Below, one piece after another: positions 35,058-47,674 of a DNA stretch of 64,000 nt. Below the pieces are notes generated by a model, which ran no database searches, was not told where the DNA came from, and saw nothing but the letters and a program-made list of their open reading frames with translations. The translations under genes were made by a program, and so were the position numbers. Positions within the stretch are counted from its first letter, which is position 1; each line of letters begins with the position of its first letter. Source of the stretch: Vanilla planifolia (Eukaryota > Streptophyta > Magnoliopsida > Asparagales > Orchidaceae); contig JAIUJO010000166.1 of NCBI GenBank assembly GCA_023846275.1, forward strand, positions 20,001-84,000, in the 5' to 3' direction.

Positions 35058-36560
35058 CTTAACTAGACTACCCTTAGGGACTAGAACATTTGTTGCTTTT
35101 GATGGTGAGTACCTTTACTTCTAGGAGAAACTATATCAAACAACTTAAAAATAGGTTTAGGAAACTGATGTCCTCCCCCATTGACATTTAACACATTTAG
35201 ATGTTTTTTGCAAGTAGTGGTGTAGCTATGTGTATTATGGGTCTCCACTACCCTTTAGCCTTTGAGAATTATCAATAATGATAAAGAGACTACACTTGTA
35301 GCACCAATCAATCATGATGAGATCAAATTTATTGTGATGTCCATGAAAAAAAATAAATCCCTTAGTATCAACAGCATCTGAACTAAGTTTGATTAGTGCA
35401 AGTTCAAGCATGTTCACTTTGTTATAACAGTGCAACAATTCTTTAAAGATAGCCTTTTGCCAAAGTGATGGAAAGAGACACTATCATGCTCATCCTTAAA
35501 GATTAAGAAGCAACTAAAACCAAGTAATTATGACTATTTAGCTTCTATAATATTATTTACATAGTGTTGACAAATAGTTTTGTTGCTAAACTAAAAGTGT
35601 TGCATCCTAAGATCCTTGTTAGTAAGCAAGTTACTTTTGTATCAAGCTATGTTATATCTGATAATAGTTTTTTGATATAAAAATGCCAACTCATTTATAC
35701 TTATGATATTTCAAAGAAGGATTGATGGTGCTAAAATTAGATATGGACAATTCTTATGACAAGGTAAAATACAAATTTGTAATGGATATGCTTAAGTATT
35801 TGTGATTCCTTACACTTTGGTGTGAATAAATTGAGGATTATATCACTACACTAAAATTTGGGATTATGTTTAATGGTATCCATCTATCATGGATTGAAGT
35901 AACTAGTGGTCTTAGATAAGGATGTCTTCTCTCACCATATCTCTTTATTATTGTGTTTGACCATCTCTCATTTCTTATATAACACCAGCTTGATCATGTT
36001 ACCATAATTAGGTTAAAGATTAGCCCTTCTTCCCCTATGATTACTTAACTTCTATATGTTGTTGGTGTCATAAGGTGTGCACTTATAACTTATATTATAG
36101 TGGGAAACATTTGAGATGTTATGGATTAGTTAGGCATCAGTTAGGTTAGGTGTTGAATCTAAACAAATATGAAGTGTTATTTAGCAAGAAAGGGGATCAC
36201 GATTGTAAGAAGGTAATTGCATGAAAACTAAAGGGGTTAGACTTCCTAATTGAAATATCAAGCCATGCCAATTATAGTAACAAAACTTTAGAAAGAAGAC
36301 TTAGGTTTTATTATTAATCTTGTTGAAAATTATGTCAAGATGTATAACTAAGTCACTTGCAATTATGGGTTATATTTTCAAGTTTAACTCAATGTTAGTT
36401 GCTATTTCTTCGTATAACCTAGCCCATACATTAATTCTGAGCCACATAATTTTAGAGTTCGGAAAATTATTATGTCATTACACATGGATTAGTTCAAATG
36501 ATAGTAACATAATACATTATAACTACTAGAAAAATGCTAACTCTATCTAAGGACTATGGG
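35058..36560 (+). pseudogene. LINE reverse transcriptase relic (unit C)
   Basis: RT remnant starting with the pre-RT linker (CCCTTAGGGACTxGAACATT near 35070, matching 30858 of unit B). It has KxKSLSINSI near 35350, a decayed KSPGxDGI, and KLKVLHPKILVSKQVTFV near 35590. The palm region before the catalytic box includes LR.GCLLSPYLFIIVF near 35905-35960. The box itself reads YVVG near 36056, so the aspartates are lost. Confidence 0.8.
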
Positions 36561-37299
36561 GCTTCGAAGTTAACAATTTGACAACCTAGCAGTCAATGTT
36601 AACTACAAAACACCATAAGCATGTTATTGCTTAGGAAGACTGTTTGGTAGATTGTGGTAGTTAATTCGCTTTCCTTTTTGTTGGATAATTTTCTTAGTAT
36701 CCTTCCTATTGTTACTTGGCCAACCTATCTTAAAATGGATTTGGAGAATCGAGAATTTATAGTGAAGTTGGTTAAGGAGCATGGGGTGTAGGATCACAAA
36801 ATTTAGTAGTTATTTATGCTAGATTTGATATTTTGGATTCTGCATCCCATTCACACCTACCTTCATGCAAGAGGGATTGATGCATCTAAACTTTTTCCTT
36901 GGGTATGTACTACCTATGAAGATGAACAACATTAATTCTAGGCATGCTATATCACAAAAAAACTCTTTTCTAAAAGTTTCATGAATGATTTCTTCACAGT
37001 CAATGGGATTAACAATATGGCCACCACTCCCATTTTTAAACTTCTTAATTTGTTGTGTATGAATGTGGGGGTGGCTACAATTTTGTAAGCAACCAACTAT
37101 TCTACTTTATATTTGTTCAACCTTTGGCATAATGGGAATTTGTTGGTGTTTATGAAAAAGCTATTCAAGTTAGATGCACTCCAAAGTAACATTCACATTG
37201 TAGCTGCTACTTGCTATCTCTCCAATCAAGTCTAGTTGGAACTATGATGGTCTTGATGAGCTATTTGTTTCCTCTTACTTGACTCCTGTCCTAAGGAAT

Positions 37300-37740
37300 G
37301 GATTAACTTCAACTATGACACAATTGAGCATTATGTCTTGAATGCTGAAGTTGGTAATGTTGAACAGGATGACAAGAGAAGATCTAGTACTATTGCTGAA
37401 CAAACTTTGATTTCATGTTCAGATTCTACCATGGAGGTTATTACTATATTTGAAGTAATGGAACTTCTAAGAATACCACTTTCTAATGTTTTAGGTAGTA
37501 ATGATCGAATCAAATTCAACTATAGTCATTACTATAGTTGACTAGTTACTTTTGTCTAAAGTAAAATATAGTTCTTACCATAGTGCCATTGCATATGTTT
37601 GAGGAATGAAGTCCGCTAAACTATCCCACTTAAAGCAACAAGGCAATAGTGTCGTAGACTAAGTTCATCATAACACACCTTTGTGTGATTTTCTTTGGGA
37701 CTAAGGAATGCCTTTCTCTAAACCACTTCAACTTTGTCTT
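37300..37740 (+). pseudogene. LINE RNase H domain relic (unit C)
   Basis: Open segment 37338-37538 reads through DSTMEVITIFEVMELLRI, then PLSNV, the helix conserved among units (compare METIAILETMELLRTL in unit D). The later part at 37620-37690 matches KLSHLKQQGNSVVD. It ends close to the LINE tail and the 18S boundary. Confidence 0.75.
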
Positions 37741-37807
37741 TTTAATGCTTTTATCTATGAACCTCCTTCAAGAGAGTATAATGTTGTCTTAGATCATCAC
37801 TTTATCA

Positions 37808-38914
37808 AGGAACTCAAACATTATAGCTTCTTGTAAAGTATTGAAAGAGTCCAAAGAGCAACATCCACCAATCTCTTATCAACATCATTTTTTGTTTAGA
37901 CTATTATAGTATGTGATCATCTTTAAGCCCCCAACATCCATGCTCGATTAATGATAGCATCCTTGGAAGATGCTGTCATAATGGTTCATCTTTCAAAAAT
38001 CTAAGAATTTCATCTCTAACTATGAAATGCAATTGCCAATGGCTATCCCACTTAATAATTTCTCTGATCCTGAAGCCAACATAAAGGATCAAAATCCTAG
38101 GATGTTATCCCACGTAAATGTATCCAAAGCATGAGCTTGCTTTGAGCACTCTAATTCTTTTAAAGTAATAATATTGATGGCATGACTCAGCCAGCTAAGG
38201 TGAGACTACATTGTTAACAAAAGGAATAGGATAGGCGATGCACATCAGAAGTAGGACCAACAGTTCAAACCAAGGTCCAACAATGAGCTTTTTAACTGCA
38301 ACAACTTAAATATAAGTTATTGGAGTTGGAATTATAATCATTGATGGCATTAAAAAGGCCCTTTAAGGGATCCTCATTAAGAGATTTAGATTGTACTCAT
38401 TTTAATTACCAAACATGTGGTGCTTGATACTATTATTTATTGTCACTACCACTCCATGTTAGGATTTGGTAATTTGTGCATCCATTGCCTTCCTTGGGTG
38501 TTGTACCTATCTCTTAAGATCCCTTCTCAAAATCGAACCATAATTCTCCATCACCTAGCACCACCATGGTGGGCTCCTATCCTACCATTGAACTATTGTA
38601 GGGTAGAAATACAAACAATGCATAACTAACATAAAGGCCAAGCTCTAACAACTTATTATGAATCCTTAAGGAGTAGGAAACAGCCTATATTAACCTTTCG
38701 CTTATTAAATGCATCACTTCAGAAACCCATGGTTTTGTGCATACATTAGCTCTAGAATTACTATGGTAATTCGCATTGTATGTATCATGAAGCAAACTAT
38801 AACTAATCTAATAAGTCATTCATAGTTTCATAGTTTAAAATTATTCATACTTATGCATGTATATGACTTAATAATTAAGACAAGCATATAACTATTGGTA
38901 GGATTTACCATGTA
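37808..38914 (-). pseudogene. 18S rRNA, 5' segment, degenerate (copy 2)
   Basis: Second and more complete 18S 5' segment, 1.1 kb, covering rRNA nucleotide about 1100 to 1. Plus-strand landmarks: GAGTCCAAAGAGCAACATCC at 37848-37867, TTTTTAACTGCAACAACTTA at 38289-38308, the decayed 530-loop complement at 38329-38351, GGATCCTCATTAAGAGATTT at 38369-38388, TTAGCTCTAGAATTACTATG at 38747-38766, and the 5'-end complement ACAAGCATATAACTATTGGT, GGATTTACCATGTA at 38880-38914. Together with 17611-18288 it makes one full 18S interrupted by LINE units A, B and C. Confidence 0.96.
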
Positions 38915-40440
38915 AAAATACAGAGATAGAGCACCAACAAGCACCTCATGTCATAGTTCGCATGCTCTTCATCTCTGGTGATACTCCACAATGGAAGAGC
39001 AAATGCTCCTAAGTTGGCATAGCAAACATCAAGTTCCAGAGCATTACCTTTGGGCAATAGCAATCTTTGATGATAACCCTTTTTAGTAGAGAATGATGAT
39101 TCAAATGAGTGATTTCTAAGGCCATTCCAACATTTGGTAGGGATAAATCACAAGTTTAAAAGCAATGTGGATGCCAATAGTTCCAACATAGAAGTGTGGA
39201 ATCAACGAAATATTTCAATGGAACATACCTAACTTATAAAAATGAAGACAAAATATGAACTTCCTCTTTATTAAGCTTTGATTACATGAAAAAGCACTTC
39301 ACATAATGGCTAACAACACAACGAGATATCCAAGTCATAAGAAGCAATACCACGAAAATCAACTCTTATGCAAAAGGGATCTTTAGTCAATCCAATATGT
39401 GTAATCCAAAGACCTTCAAAGACATAAAAAAAAAGCACGATGAAGGCCTTTGCTACCACCCACATCTTACAACAAGTAGAAAGCCCTAAAAATGGGCAAA
39501 GCTATACAAATGATCCATAAAGCCTTGCATTGATTAAATAGTTAATAAAATAGATAAAAATTATTGCACCTTCAAAATCGAAGATGATGAGCATGACTTA
39601 TGCACCTATAAATATTTTGTCCAACATTCACAACAAGAAAACAAACAAACTATATGCTCAAAACTTGGCCAACCATCAGGAAACATCATGTTAATCATGT
39701 ATAAAAGATACAATTCGATAACTAACAGGTAACATTTGCCAAGCCCCCATTCAAAAAGCATAGGAAGACACATCACAAGGGTGAGACTTAACACCATGCA
39801 CTGCACTATGTAGTGGCAACAACATGCTCAGCCAATCGATGGCCAAGTGCAATTTGGACCACTGAAGTATCATTATGACATAGGAAAGCACTGTACCAAG
39901 CAAAGCCCAAAATGACAAGCGTGGTGTGGCAATTCCATAATGCATTAATTCAAGTGCCAATTAGAGTGGCACCTTATTGCTATATTAGTATTCTTGAGAG
40001 ATGGCATTCGATGAAAAGAGTGACACATTCTTGTAACAAATTATTGTGCATGAAGAAAGCCACCAAACAAGCAAAGGGGATGCCACCATGTGTCAAACCA
40101 TGAAGACCAGGAGCACAGATGATAAGGACATTATTGAGCTCGCTCGATACCACCAAACTTCCAGTATAACATGTGCAAAAAAAAATTACATAGAGGACAA
40201 TGTGTAGCACTTCAAACTTACATAGTGATAAGTGTTCCAATAAGGTGACAACTTATCCATGGTCCAAAGACTCACAATGCTAAAATTACAAAAAATTTTC
40301 ACATTGTTTGCCCCATCCATTATGTGCATAGGTTGACATAAGACATGAGCAAACTACCTTTCACATGTGGCACAGTGCATTACCATGTGCATAGCTATAG
40401 CAACATGTGGCTAAGGTCATAGATTAACATGCTCAAACCT
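38915..40440 (-). other. External transcribed spacer and upstream IGS (copy 2)
   Basis: Counterpart of 9581-10970, in the same order and with many shared blocks, such as ATTATTGCACCTTC at 39559 and ACTTGGCCAACCATCAGGAA near 39663. About 130 bases longer than copy 1. No gene seen. Confidence 0.8.
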
Positions 40441-43400
40441 TAGTTGCATATTCCAACATCCAAATCCCACCTAACTATGGAGTGCAGCACGCAACACATT
40501 GCCCTTTACAAATTCCATATTATGATAATTCTAATAAGAGGATGGCAACTCTCTCATTAGTTCTTCACCCTATCCTTGTCTTAGTAGCCCATAGTGTTAA
40601 AAACCTCAAAAAATGTTACACTTCATGGGCCCAACAATCTATGCACAAAGGAAGTAGAAGGGCACAAGTGAAGACGCTATCACATGCTTGCATAATACTA
40701 CAACATGCCTAGTTTTCTTTAAAATGCATAGCTACTATAGTGCATGGCTTGGGTTGCAACTAAGCATGCACAAACCCCAGTGCTTATTATTCCATTCATC
40801 CTCTACTTTATCATGGGGCACACCATGTGACACTTTACCTATTATGGATTTCACAATTCAATCAAGGAACAAGGCAAGTCTCCTAATAGGGCAACACCTT
40901 ATCTAAGCACTACCAACTACTATGCCAAAAACCCAAAATAATTTACAATTTGTGGCGCTCACCAGACACATGTAAGGTACCACAAGGCATGTGTAGATTG
41001 GTATCACAATCATGCATAGCAGGCGATCACGCACAATTAGAGAGAATGCCCATCATGCACAAACCCTAGCACATATTGCACCATTAAACTTCTACTTCGT
41101 CATAGGCCACACCACATTGCAAATTGCCCTTTGAGTGTTTTATATTGTAATAATTCTATTAACTAAGAAGGACATCACCTTATCCATGTACCAACACCAC
41201 GTCATAATAAAAATCTTGAATGAAGTTACATTTTATGGGCTCCACTAGTCGCGAGTAGGATGTTGAAGGCCGTGGATAGACTTGTTACTACGTGCATGCA
41301 CAGTGGACTAGCATGAGCATGCATAGTAGACTGTAGAATATGATTAGGGACGAAGCCTAACACTTACAAACACTAGTGTATATTACACCATCCAACTTTT
41401 GCTTTACTGTGAGCCACATCCTAGCACACAATGCCTTATGAAGATTGCTTTTTACAAATATTTCATCAAGGAAAGCCTTCCAATAGGTCATCACCTAATC
41501 CATGCACCAATGGTCCATAGTGTTAAAAATCCCAAAATAACTTACACATTGCAATCTCTACTAGTTCAAAAGATGCCACAGGTAGCTTGTACATTTGTTG
41601 TCAAGCACGAGAACAATGGAAAACCATGTGAGGCTAGGGATGAAACCTAGTGGGCAGAAACTCTTGAGAAAATTGCAATATTCAACTTCTACTTCCCTAA
41701 GAATAACACCACACATTGCACATTGAAACATGTGGATTTAATGTATCATTTATATCAACAAGAAAGGCAAGTTTCTCAATAGGACAATTAATTATCTATG
41801 CACTAGTAGCCTGAAATATTAAAAATCACAAAAGAAGTTGTAATTTGTGGCCCTTAATAATTATGTGCATTTGATGCAGTAGGGAGCATGTGTACTGGAA
41901 TTTGAGTAAGAGAATGATACACTATCAGTGCTATAGTATAATAAGTGCTTTTCTTATTCCTAAATGTATTAGCATGAAGCTCAGGCCATATCCCAACTTA
42001 CCAAAACCATAATCTATATTACACCATCCAACTACCAATTCATAGTGGGCCACTCTGTGCTACACACTACCCCTAGTTGATTACTTATTATGATAATCAA
42101 ATCAATAAAGAAGGTAAGTCTCCTTTAAAGCATCACCTTATCCAAGCACCAATAGCCATAATTATCTACAACATAAGGGCAACGAGGTAGTCTAGCATGC
42201 AAAAACTCTAGATTATATTGCATCATCCAACTTCTTTTTTTGTAACAAGCCATAACACACATTTTCCTTTGCAAATTACACTTTGTAAAAATTTTGTTAT
42301 GGAGTAAGGCAAGTCTCATAATAATACAACATCTTATCCATTCACTAGTAGCTTATAGTGCTAAAAGTCACAAAAATAAATTTACACTTTGTAGTTTCCA
42401 CTAGTCATGTTGTGAGGAATAGTTTCCATGCATGCAAATAGTTCACTACTATAGAAGTGAAGATTACATTCTTGTGCTTACACAGAGTACTACAGAGTGT
42501 TATGTGCTATAGTCTACTCATAGCTTGTACAACATATAGTTATGACTACAACTAAAAATTTTGAAACCCTATTGCATATTGCATATTTCATTTTCTAACT
42601 TTTGCTTCACCTTAGTTCGCACTATTGAGTGCATTGCCCATTTTGAATTGCATATTGCAACTATTTTGTCAATAAAAGGGCAAGTCTCCCAATGTAGCAT
42701 CACTTTATCCATCTTCTAATAACCCAAAATTCTAAAAATCCAAAAAAAAACTTCACTTTCAATGCCCAACCAACCACATGCATCAAATGCTATTGGGTGC
42801 ATGCAGATGAGCTACCATTCACACACATAGTACCTATTGTGCACAGTCGATGCTATGGTGCACATAGTTCTCTATTATTCATGTATTTGCATCATCTCAT
42901 GATATGGAACATAGTACAACATGCATAAACCGTAGTGCATGTTGCACAATCTGACTACTACTTCATTGTTGGTCATACTTTTCCACACGTTGTTCCCTAT
43001 ATATTGCATTTTGTAATAATTCTATCAAGGATGAATGATCATCTCCTAAAAGGACATCACCTTTATCAAAGTGGTAGAAGCCTGTAGAGCTAAAAAACAC
43101 AAACAACAATACACTTTGCTTGCCCAACACACAGTATGAATAATAAGCCATAACACATGCACATAGTAGCTATAACATGCGAGCATAATGCCCTACATGC
43201 ATAGGTGTAGTAGTATACAACTAAGACCATAATCCAATAAGCACAAACAATAGTGCATATTGAACCATCAAAATTTTTCTTTATTATCGGCCAACTATAT
43301 CACATGCTGCCCATTGTGGAATACATATTATGACAATTCTATCAAGATGGTAAGTCTCTTAATAGAGTAGCTCTGTATCCATCCACAAGTAAACACAAGT

Positions 43401-43510
43401 GATGAATTGAGCAAAAAAGTTACACTTTTTGCCATGCACTTAGAACTACTATACACACCACTTTAATAATGGGTGCAAGTAAGTGAGCAAAAATTATCAA
43501 ACCTATGTGA
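40441..43510 (-). repeat. IGS tandem subrepeats, about 300 bases (copy 2)
   Basis: Same subrepeat family as 10971-13600. The CCATCCAACTTTTGCTT-like landmark recurs near 40456, 40791, 41080, 41388, 41679, 42023, 42223, 42590, 42949 and 43264; spacings are mostly 290 to 370 bases with one short step of 200. Ten recognisable units against nine in copy 1. Confidence 0.88.
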
Positions 43511-43514
43511 CATG

Positions 43515-43814
43515 ATGTCTTTGGGTTTATGGCGATGAAACTACTACAACATAGGGTTGGACACTAGTGGATGATTGCAATTTATTGACAATGAACAGTG
43601 TTATAATTGAAATATTGAACTGTCTAACTTCTGTGCTCCGTAATGTGAGGTATTTCAACCTTACACCCAAGCAAGTCTCCAAGGGGCATGATGCAAATTG
43701 CAATAGAACTACACAAAGTATCATAATAATTAAAGAAAGGTAAGCAAGCAAACTATCAAGTAAGCAATAGTTGTTTCAAAACTTTTATGTATATATCTTT
43801 GAGGGCGTGAATAT
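43515..43814 (-). repeat. Partial duplication of the 26S 3' end (copy 2)
   Basis: The block around 43545-43590 (ACATAGGGTTGGACACTAGT and on) repeats the true 26S 3' end near 43820-43850 (ACATAGGGTTAGATCCAGTG and on), about 275 bases apart. It matches the duplication at 13615-13949 in position and content. Confidence 0.7.
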
Positions 43815-46800
43815 GCCGGGACATAGGGTTAGATCCAGTGGAGTAGGGTACCAACGACACCCTTCTACTTGTAGTACCTCATCACAAATATAATTCAAAT
43901 GTAATGGATTGTACCCACCATTCATACTTAACTACAATTTCATAAGATGCCTATGCTGTCCAACCTTTTGTGATATTAGATGAGCTTGTGGTTGTGTTCC
44001 CTCACAGTGTAAAGCCCACATTATTGTCCAGTAAGTGAATGATGGGACTAAGAATCAAATCTTAGCATAGATTATGACCTAAAGAAGTTTAGTCATACTC
44101 CTATGCACTATAGCATTGCACCACTAGATTTTCGACCAAGCATGATCACCAATTGTGTGAATAAAAAATTCTTCTAGTACAAGCTTGAATTACTATCATG
44201 ACACATTAATAAGTTGGTTAAAATGAACCTATCTCACAATAATATAAACGAACCTTACGTTCCATTTTGGTGGGTGAAAAATCCAACTCTTGGTGAATTC
44301 TTCTTCATAATGATAAGAAGAGGCAACATCAAAGGATCAAAAATCAATATTGCAATGAATGGTTTACTACCATGAGTTAGTTATCCTTATGGAAACTTTT
44401 CTAACACCTCTAGCTTCAAATTTTGAAAGCTTAAAGGTTTGATTAGCCACACTCTCATTATTCATATATATTTTTTAAATCAAATTTAAATGAGCTATTA
44501 CCTAATTGTTCCATATAAGATTTTTTTTCTCATTGACCTCATCTTAGAAGATCTATGTTATATTTTAATAGATGTAGCACCCTAGCCAAACTCCTCATCT
44601 GAATATTTCTTCCAACAAGATCAACCCACTGAGGTGAGACTTGTAGCCAAAAAGAGTGACTGGTTCCTATCTTTGTCGCATAGAATAAGAAAAAAATGTT
44701 AAAAGTATTGGTATTTTAATTCTACCAGCATGCTTACTCTCACTTATGTTACAGTTCTTAAGTCATTTTATAAAAAGAAACTAAAGTCAAACTCAACATG
44801 ATCTTCCTACCCCACTTATTCTATCATGTTTGTTCCCTTGGTTGTGCTTTCATTGGATATTAGATAGGGATAATAAGAATCTTGTTAATTTATTCATGCA
44901 TGACACTATTTAGATGATGGGGCATTTGACTACCATAAGAGAGTCATAATTACTCATCTCATTTATTTGTGCATGGTTGAATTTCTTAACTTTGACATTC
45001 AAATCACTAGGTAGAAATCATATTATGTGAGCATCCTTGAGGACCACTGCAATGCCTTGTTTTAATTGAATAGTAGGATTCTCCTTGTTTGTACCAATTT
45101 TTAGTCAATTGTTTGTTGCTTGAGGAAGGCCACCATAGGGGCCACTCCCAATTAGCCTCCCAACTGACATGTGTTGACCCACTCCATCACCTTAAGGCTA
45201 TACACCTTCATGATCTTCTATAATTATGAGTATGACTAGGAATGGAAGGCACTCAACTATCCAAATTTTAAAGGGCCATAAGGGATTCTTGGGACACCAC
45301 TCAAAAAGTAGTTCTTTTCAAAATGCTTGGCCTTACCTCCAGTTGAGCTATTTCTAGGGCTAACAAGTGGTTAAGGCAAAAAGATAACTCTTCACATGGC
45401 CCCCACCGACATTTCTAGAAGACTTGGCATTGCCATCAACAACCACATCCTAGTTCTAGAAATGTAGCTCAAATCCCTTTTGAAGCTCATTAGAAATGGC
45501 ACTCCACAAAAGGTTTCCTCATGTCTTAAGATTAGCTAAGCCATGTGAAAGTGCCCTTCAAATAGGACCTTCCCCCTTTTGACCTTCAATGTTCTCATTG
45601 AAATATTTGTTATTACCACCAAGACCTACACCAGTGGATGCCCCACATATGCTCATGCCTCACACTTTATGATGATCATTACCCCCTCTTACTTGCTGGG
45701 GCACTACATTACATTGATGGCCATGTGTTGTTCACATGCTTACGTGCCTTTCATTTTTGGGGCTAGCAGATTTAGCAAGTGTGCTATCACACTCGTTAGA
45801 GGATTTCATCTTTCACGAACATTATCCATTTATCTTAATCAACAAACACCCTTTGTGAGCTCTTAGTTATTGCATAGTTGGACATCATAACGCAACTTTT
45901 GTTCATCCTACATTACCAGCTCTACTTTCCAAAAACAGCCCACTTAGAGCTCGAATTCCCTAGCTCAACTCACAAAAGCACCAGATCATTCCTAATATTT
46001 AAAGTCTGAGAATAAATCAAAGTCATTGTACCCTCAATGCCTTTGATCATTGCCTTTACCTAATAAAACTTTAAATATTGCTCCAGTTATCCTGAGAGAA
46101 ACTTTGATGGGAAGTGGCTACTAAATAGTTTGATTGGTCTTTTTCCCTTATACCAAAGTCAAATGAATAGTTTACTCATTAGTATTGATGTGGGCCTCCA
46201 CTAAAGTTTCTTATAGCTTCACCTTGCCCAGCATAGTTCACCATCTTTTTGGTTTGAGCGAGCATGCTAACACTGAAACCCCTTATAGAAGATGTGAGTT
46301 GGCCAATGGCTAACCCCTTAAATGAGTATGCCACCATTCAACATCCTTACACATTATGGGCTTGCTCAATTGTTGACTCACAAGCATGTTAGACTCTTGG
46401 TCTGCATTTCGTAAAGGGTTTAATTGGGACCCCACCAGTTATCACCAATCCACATGGTGCTACCATGATGCTACTCGATGTGGCAAACATTATGATCAGC
46501 CATGATGAAGATTCCCTTATAAGAGACATTCATCCAGCCTCATGCTGTTACAATGGCTCGAGATGGTCCTCTCCTTAAGCCATGCAACAAACTATAGAAT
46601 GATGTTTTGTATCTAGTTAAGGCACAATGTTGGTATCTATCTACTTGTCTCCTAACAATTTTAAGCAATCTTTGAGTCTCATTCGAAAGTTCTTTTTATC
46701 TTTTACTTATAAAAATTGTTTTCTATTAGCCTGTCATTATTTTTTAAACTTCAACAATATTTATCGCCCAAATTAGGATGCATTCCAAAACTACCCGACT

Positions 46801-47060
46801 CATTGGTAGTGTCTCAAGTAGACGAGTGCATGAGTTGAATTCAGCTCTCATCCTCCCTAGGACCCCCTTTAATGGGGCTTGATCCTAATTTATCATTGCC
46901 AACACCTCTTTAAACTATAATTTGGGCTTTAAGATACCTAATTTTCATGATTGTTTAGTGTCATTTTGCTTGACAGTACCAAGCGAATCCTTGTATGTTT
47001 CCTTTCCTCCACTTATTTGTATTTTTAATCTTAATAGGTGTCTTGATTCTGCACCATGGA
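43815..47060 (-). pseudogene. 26S (large subunit) rRNA, degenerate (copy 2)
   Basis: About 3.25 kb whose reverse complement follows plant 26S rRNA, slightly more complete than copy 1. Plus-strand landmarks: 3'-end block GGGTTAGATCCAGTGGAGTA at 43826-43845, sarcin-ricin complement near 44170-44190 (TTCTAGTAC core), AATCCAACTCTTGGTGAATT at about 44280, TTGTTCCCTTGGTTGTGCTT at 44829-44848, GGTTGAATTTCTTAACTTTG at 44975-44994, ATTGAAATATTTGTTATTAC at about 45597, CACCCTTTGTGAGCTC at 45847-45862, TTTAAAGTCTGAGAATAAAT at 45999-46018, CATAGTTCACCATCTTT at 46233-46249, and the 5' end near 47010-47060. Strong loss of CG. Flanked by the duplicated 3' end and by ITS2. Confidence 0.96.
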
Positions 47061-47281
47061 GCATGGAGTTGTATTTGTTGGGGGCATTTGCTTATTCTAC
47101 TACAACATTGATTACAACTGACCAATACCACGATACTCATTGGTATGCACCACATATTATGTTAATAGCTTACCATACCAAATTCTTTAACATATTATGC
47201 CACAACACAACGAGCCATCTATCAACTCAAAACAAGGGTTGGGATGCAAACTAATTATTCTATGCTTCTTCAAGGAGTGAC
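47061..47281 (-). other. Internal transcribed spacer 2 (copy 2)
   Basis: About 221 bases between 26S and 5.8S, assigned by position. Similar in length to copy 1; blocks such as ACTACAACATTGATTxxxAC, at 47098 and 17033, are shared between the copies. Confidence 0.83.
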
Positions 47282-47449
47282 AGGTCACTTTATACCCATG
47301 CAAAAATGCCTTTGGCTTGCATCCTTTTGACACAACATGTGTTGAAATAATAGATGGTTCAAGAGATTCTATAACTCAAAACATGCATACCATTTTTTGC
47401 ATTCTTCATCGATATGATAGCCAAGATATCCATTATTGAGAGTTGCAAA
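47282..47449 (-). pseudogene. 5.8S rRNA, degenerate (copy 2)
   Basis: Reverse complement follows plant 5.8S rRNA. Plus-strand landmarks: TTTGGCTTGCATCC at 47311-47324, ATAGATGGTTCAAGAGATTC at 47350-47369, ATTCTTCATCGAT at 47401-47413, AGCCAAGATATCC at 47419-47431 and GAGAGTTGCAAA near 47438-47449. A few small insertions and many CG losses relative to functional 5.8S. Confidence 0.94.
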
Positions 47450-47674
47450 TTATTAGAATTTCAAGTCCCACTTAACCTGGATATGCAAAACAGACCTATT
47501 GGCAACGTAACATTTGCTCTTCCTTTGCGCTTGACTATGCCATAATCTATTGTTTATCTTCCATAGCATAATGCTACATGTGGAAGCAAGAGCAAGCACA
47601 AAGAGAGAAAATGACATTGAACAATCATTGCATCCTCACAATCATTGATCACTCGATCATTCAATGCCCTCGTC
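47450..47674 (-). other. Internal transcribed spacer 1 (copy 2)
   Basis: About 225 bases between 5.8S and the 18S 3' end, assigned by position. Same length as copy 1 within a few bases. Confidence 0.83.

Larger units (their letters stand above)
33723..37807 (+). mobile_element. LINE unit C, internally deleted, L1-type
   Basis: Third LINE of the complete array, 4.1 kb. The 5' region and ORF1 up to the DUF4283 region (33723-35057) join directly to the part of ORF2 after the endonuclease. By comparison with unit B (about 27140 to 30850) some 3.7 kb are missing, including knuckle, spacer and endonuclease. RT and RNase H follow, and the tail ends at 37807, where 18S rDNA resumes. Confidence 0.85.

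Noticed and set aside
46922..47254. 110-codon open frame on the plus strand
   Set aside because: It spans the antisense of the 26S 5' end and ITS2, so it is rRNA-derived and not a gene.
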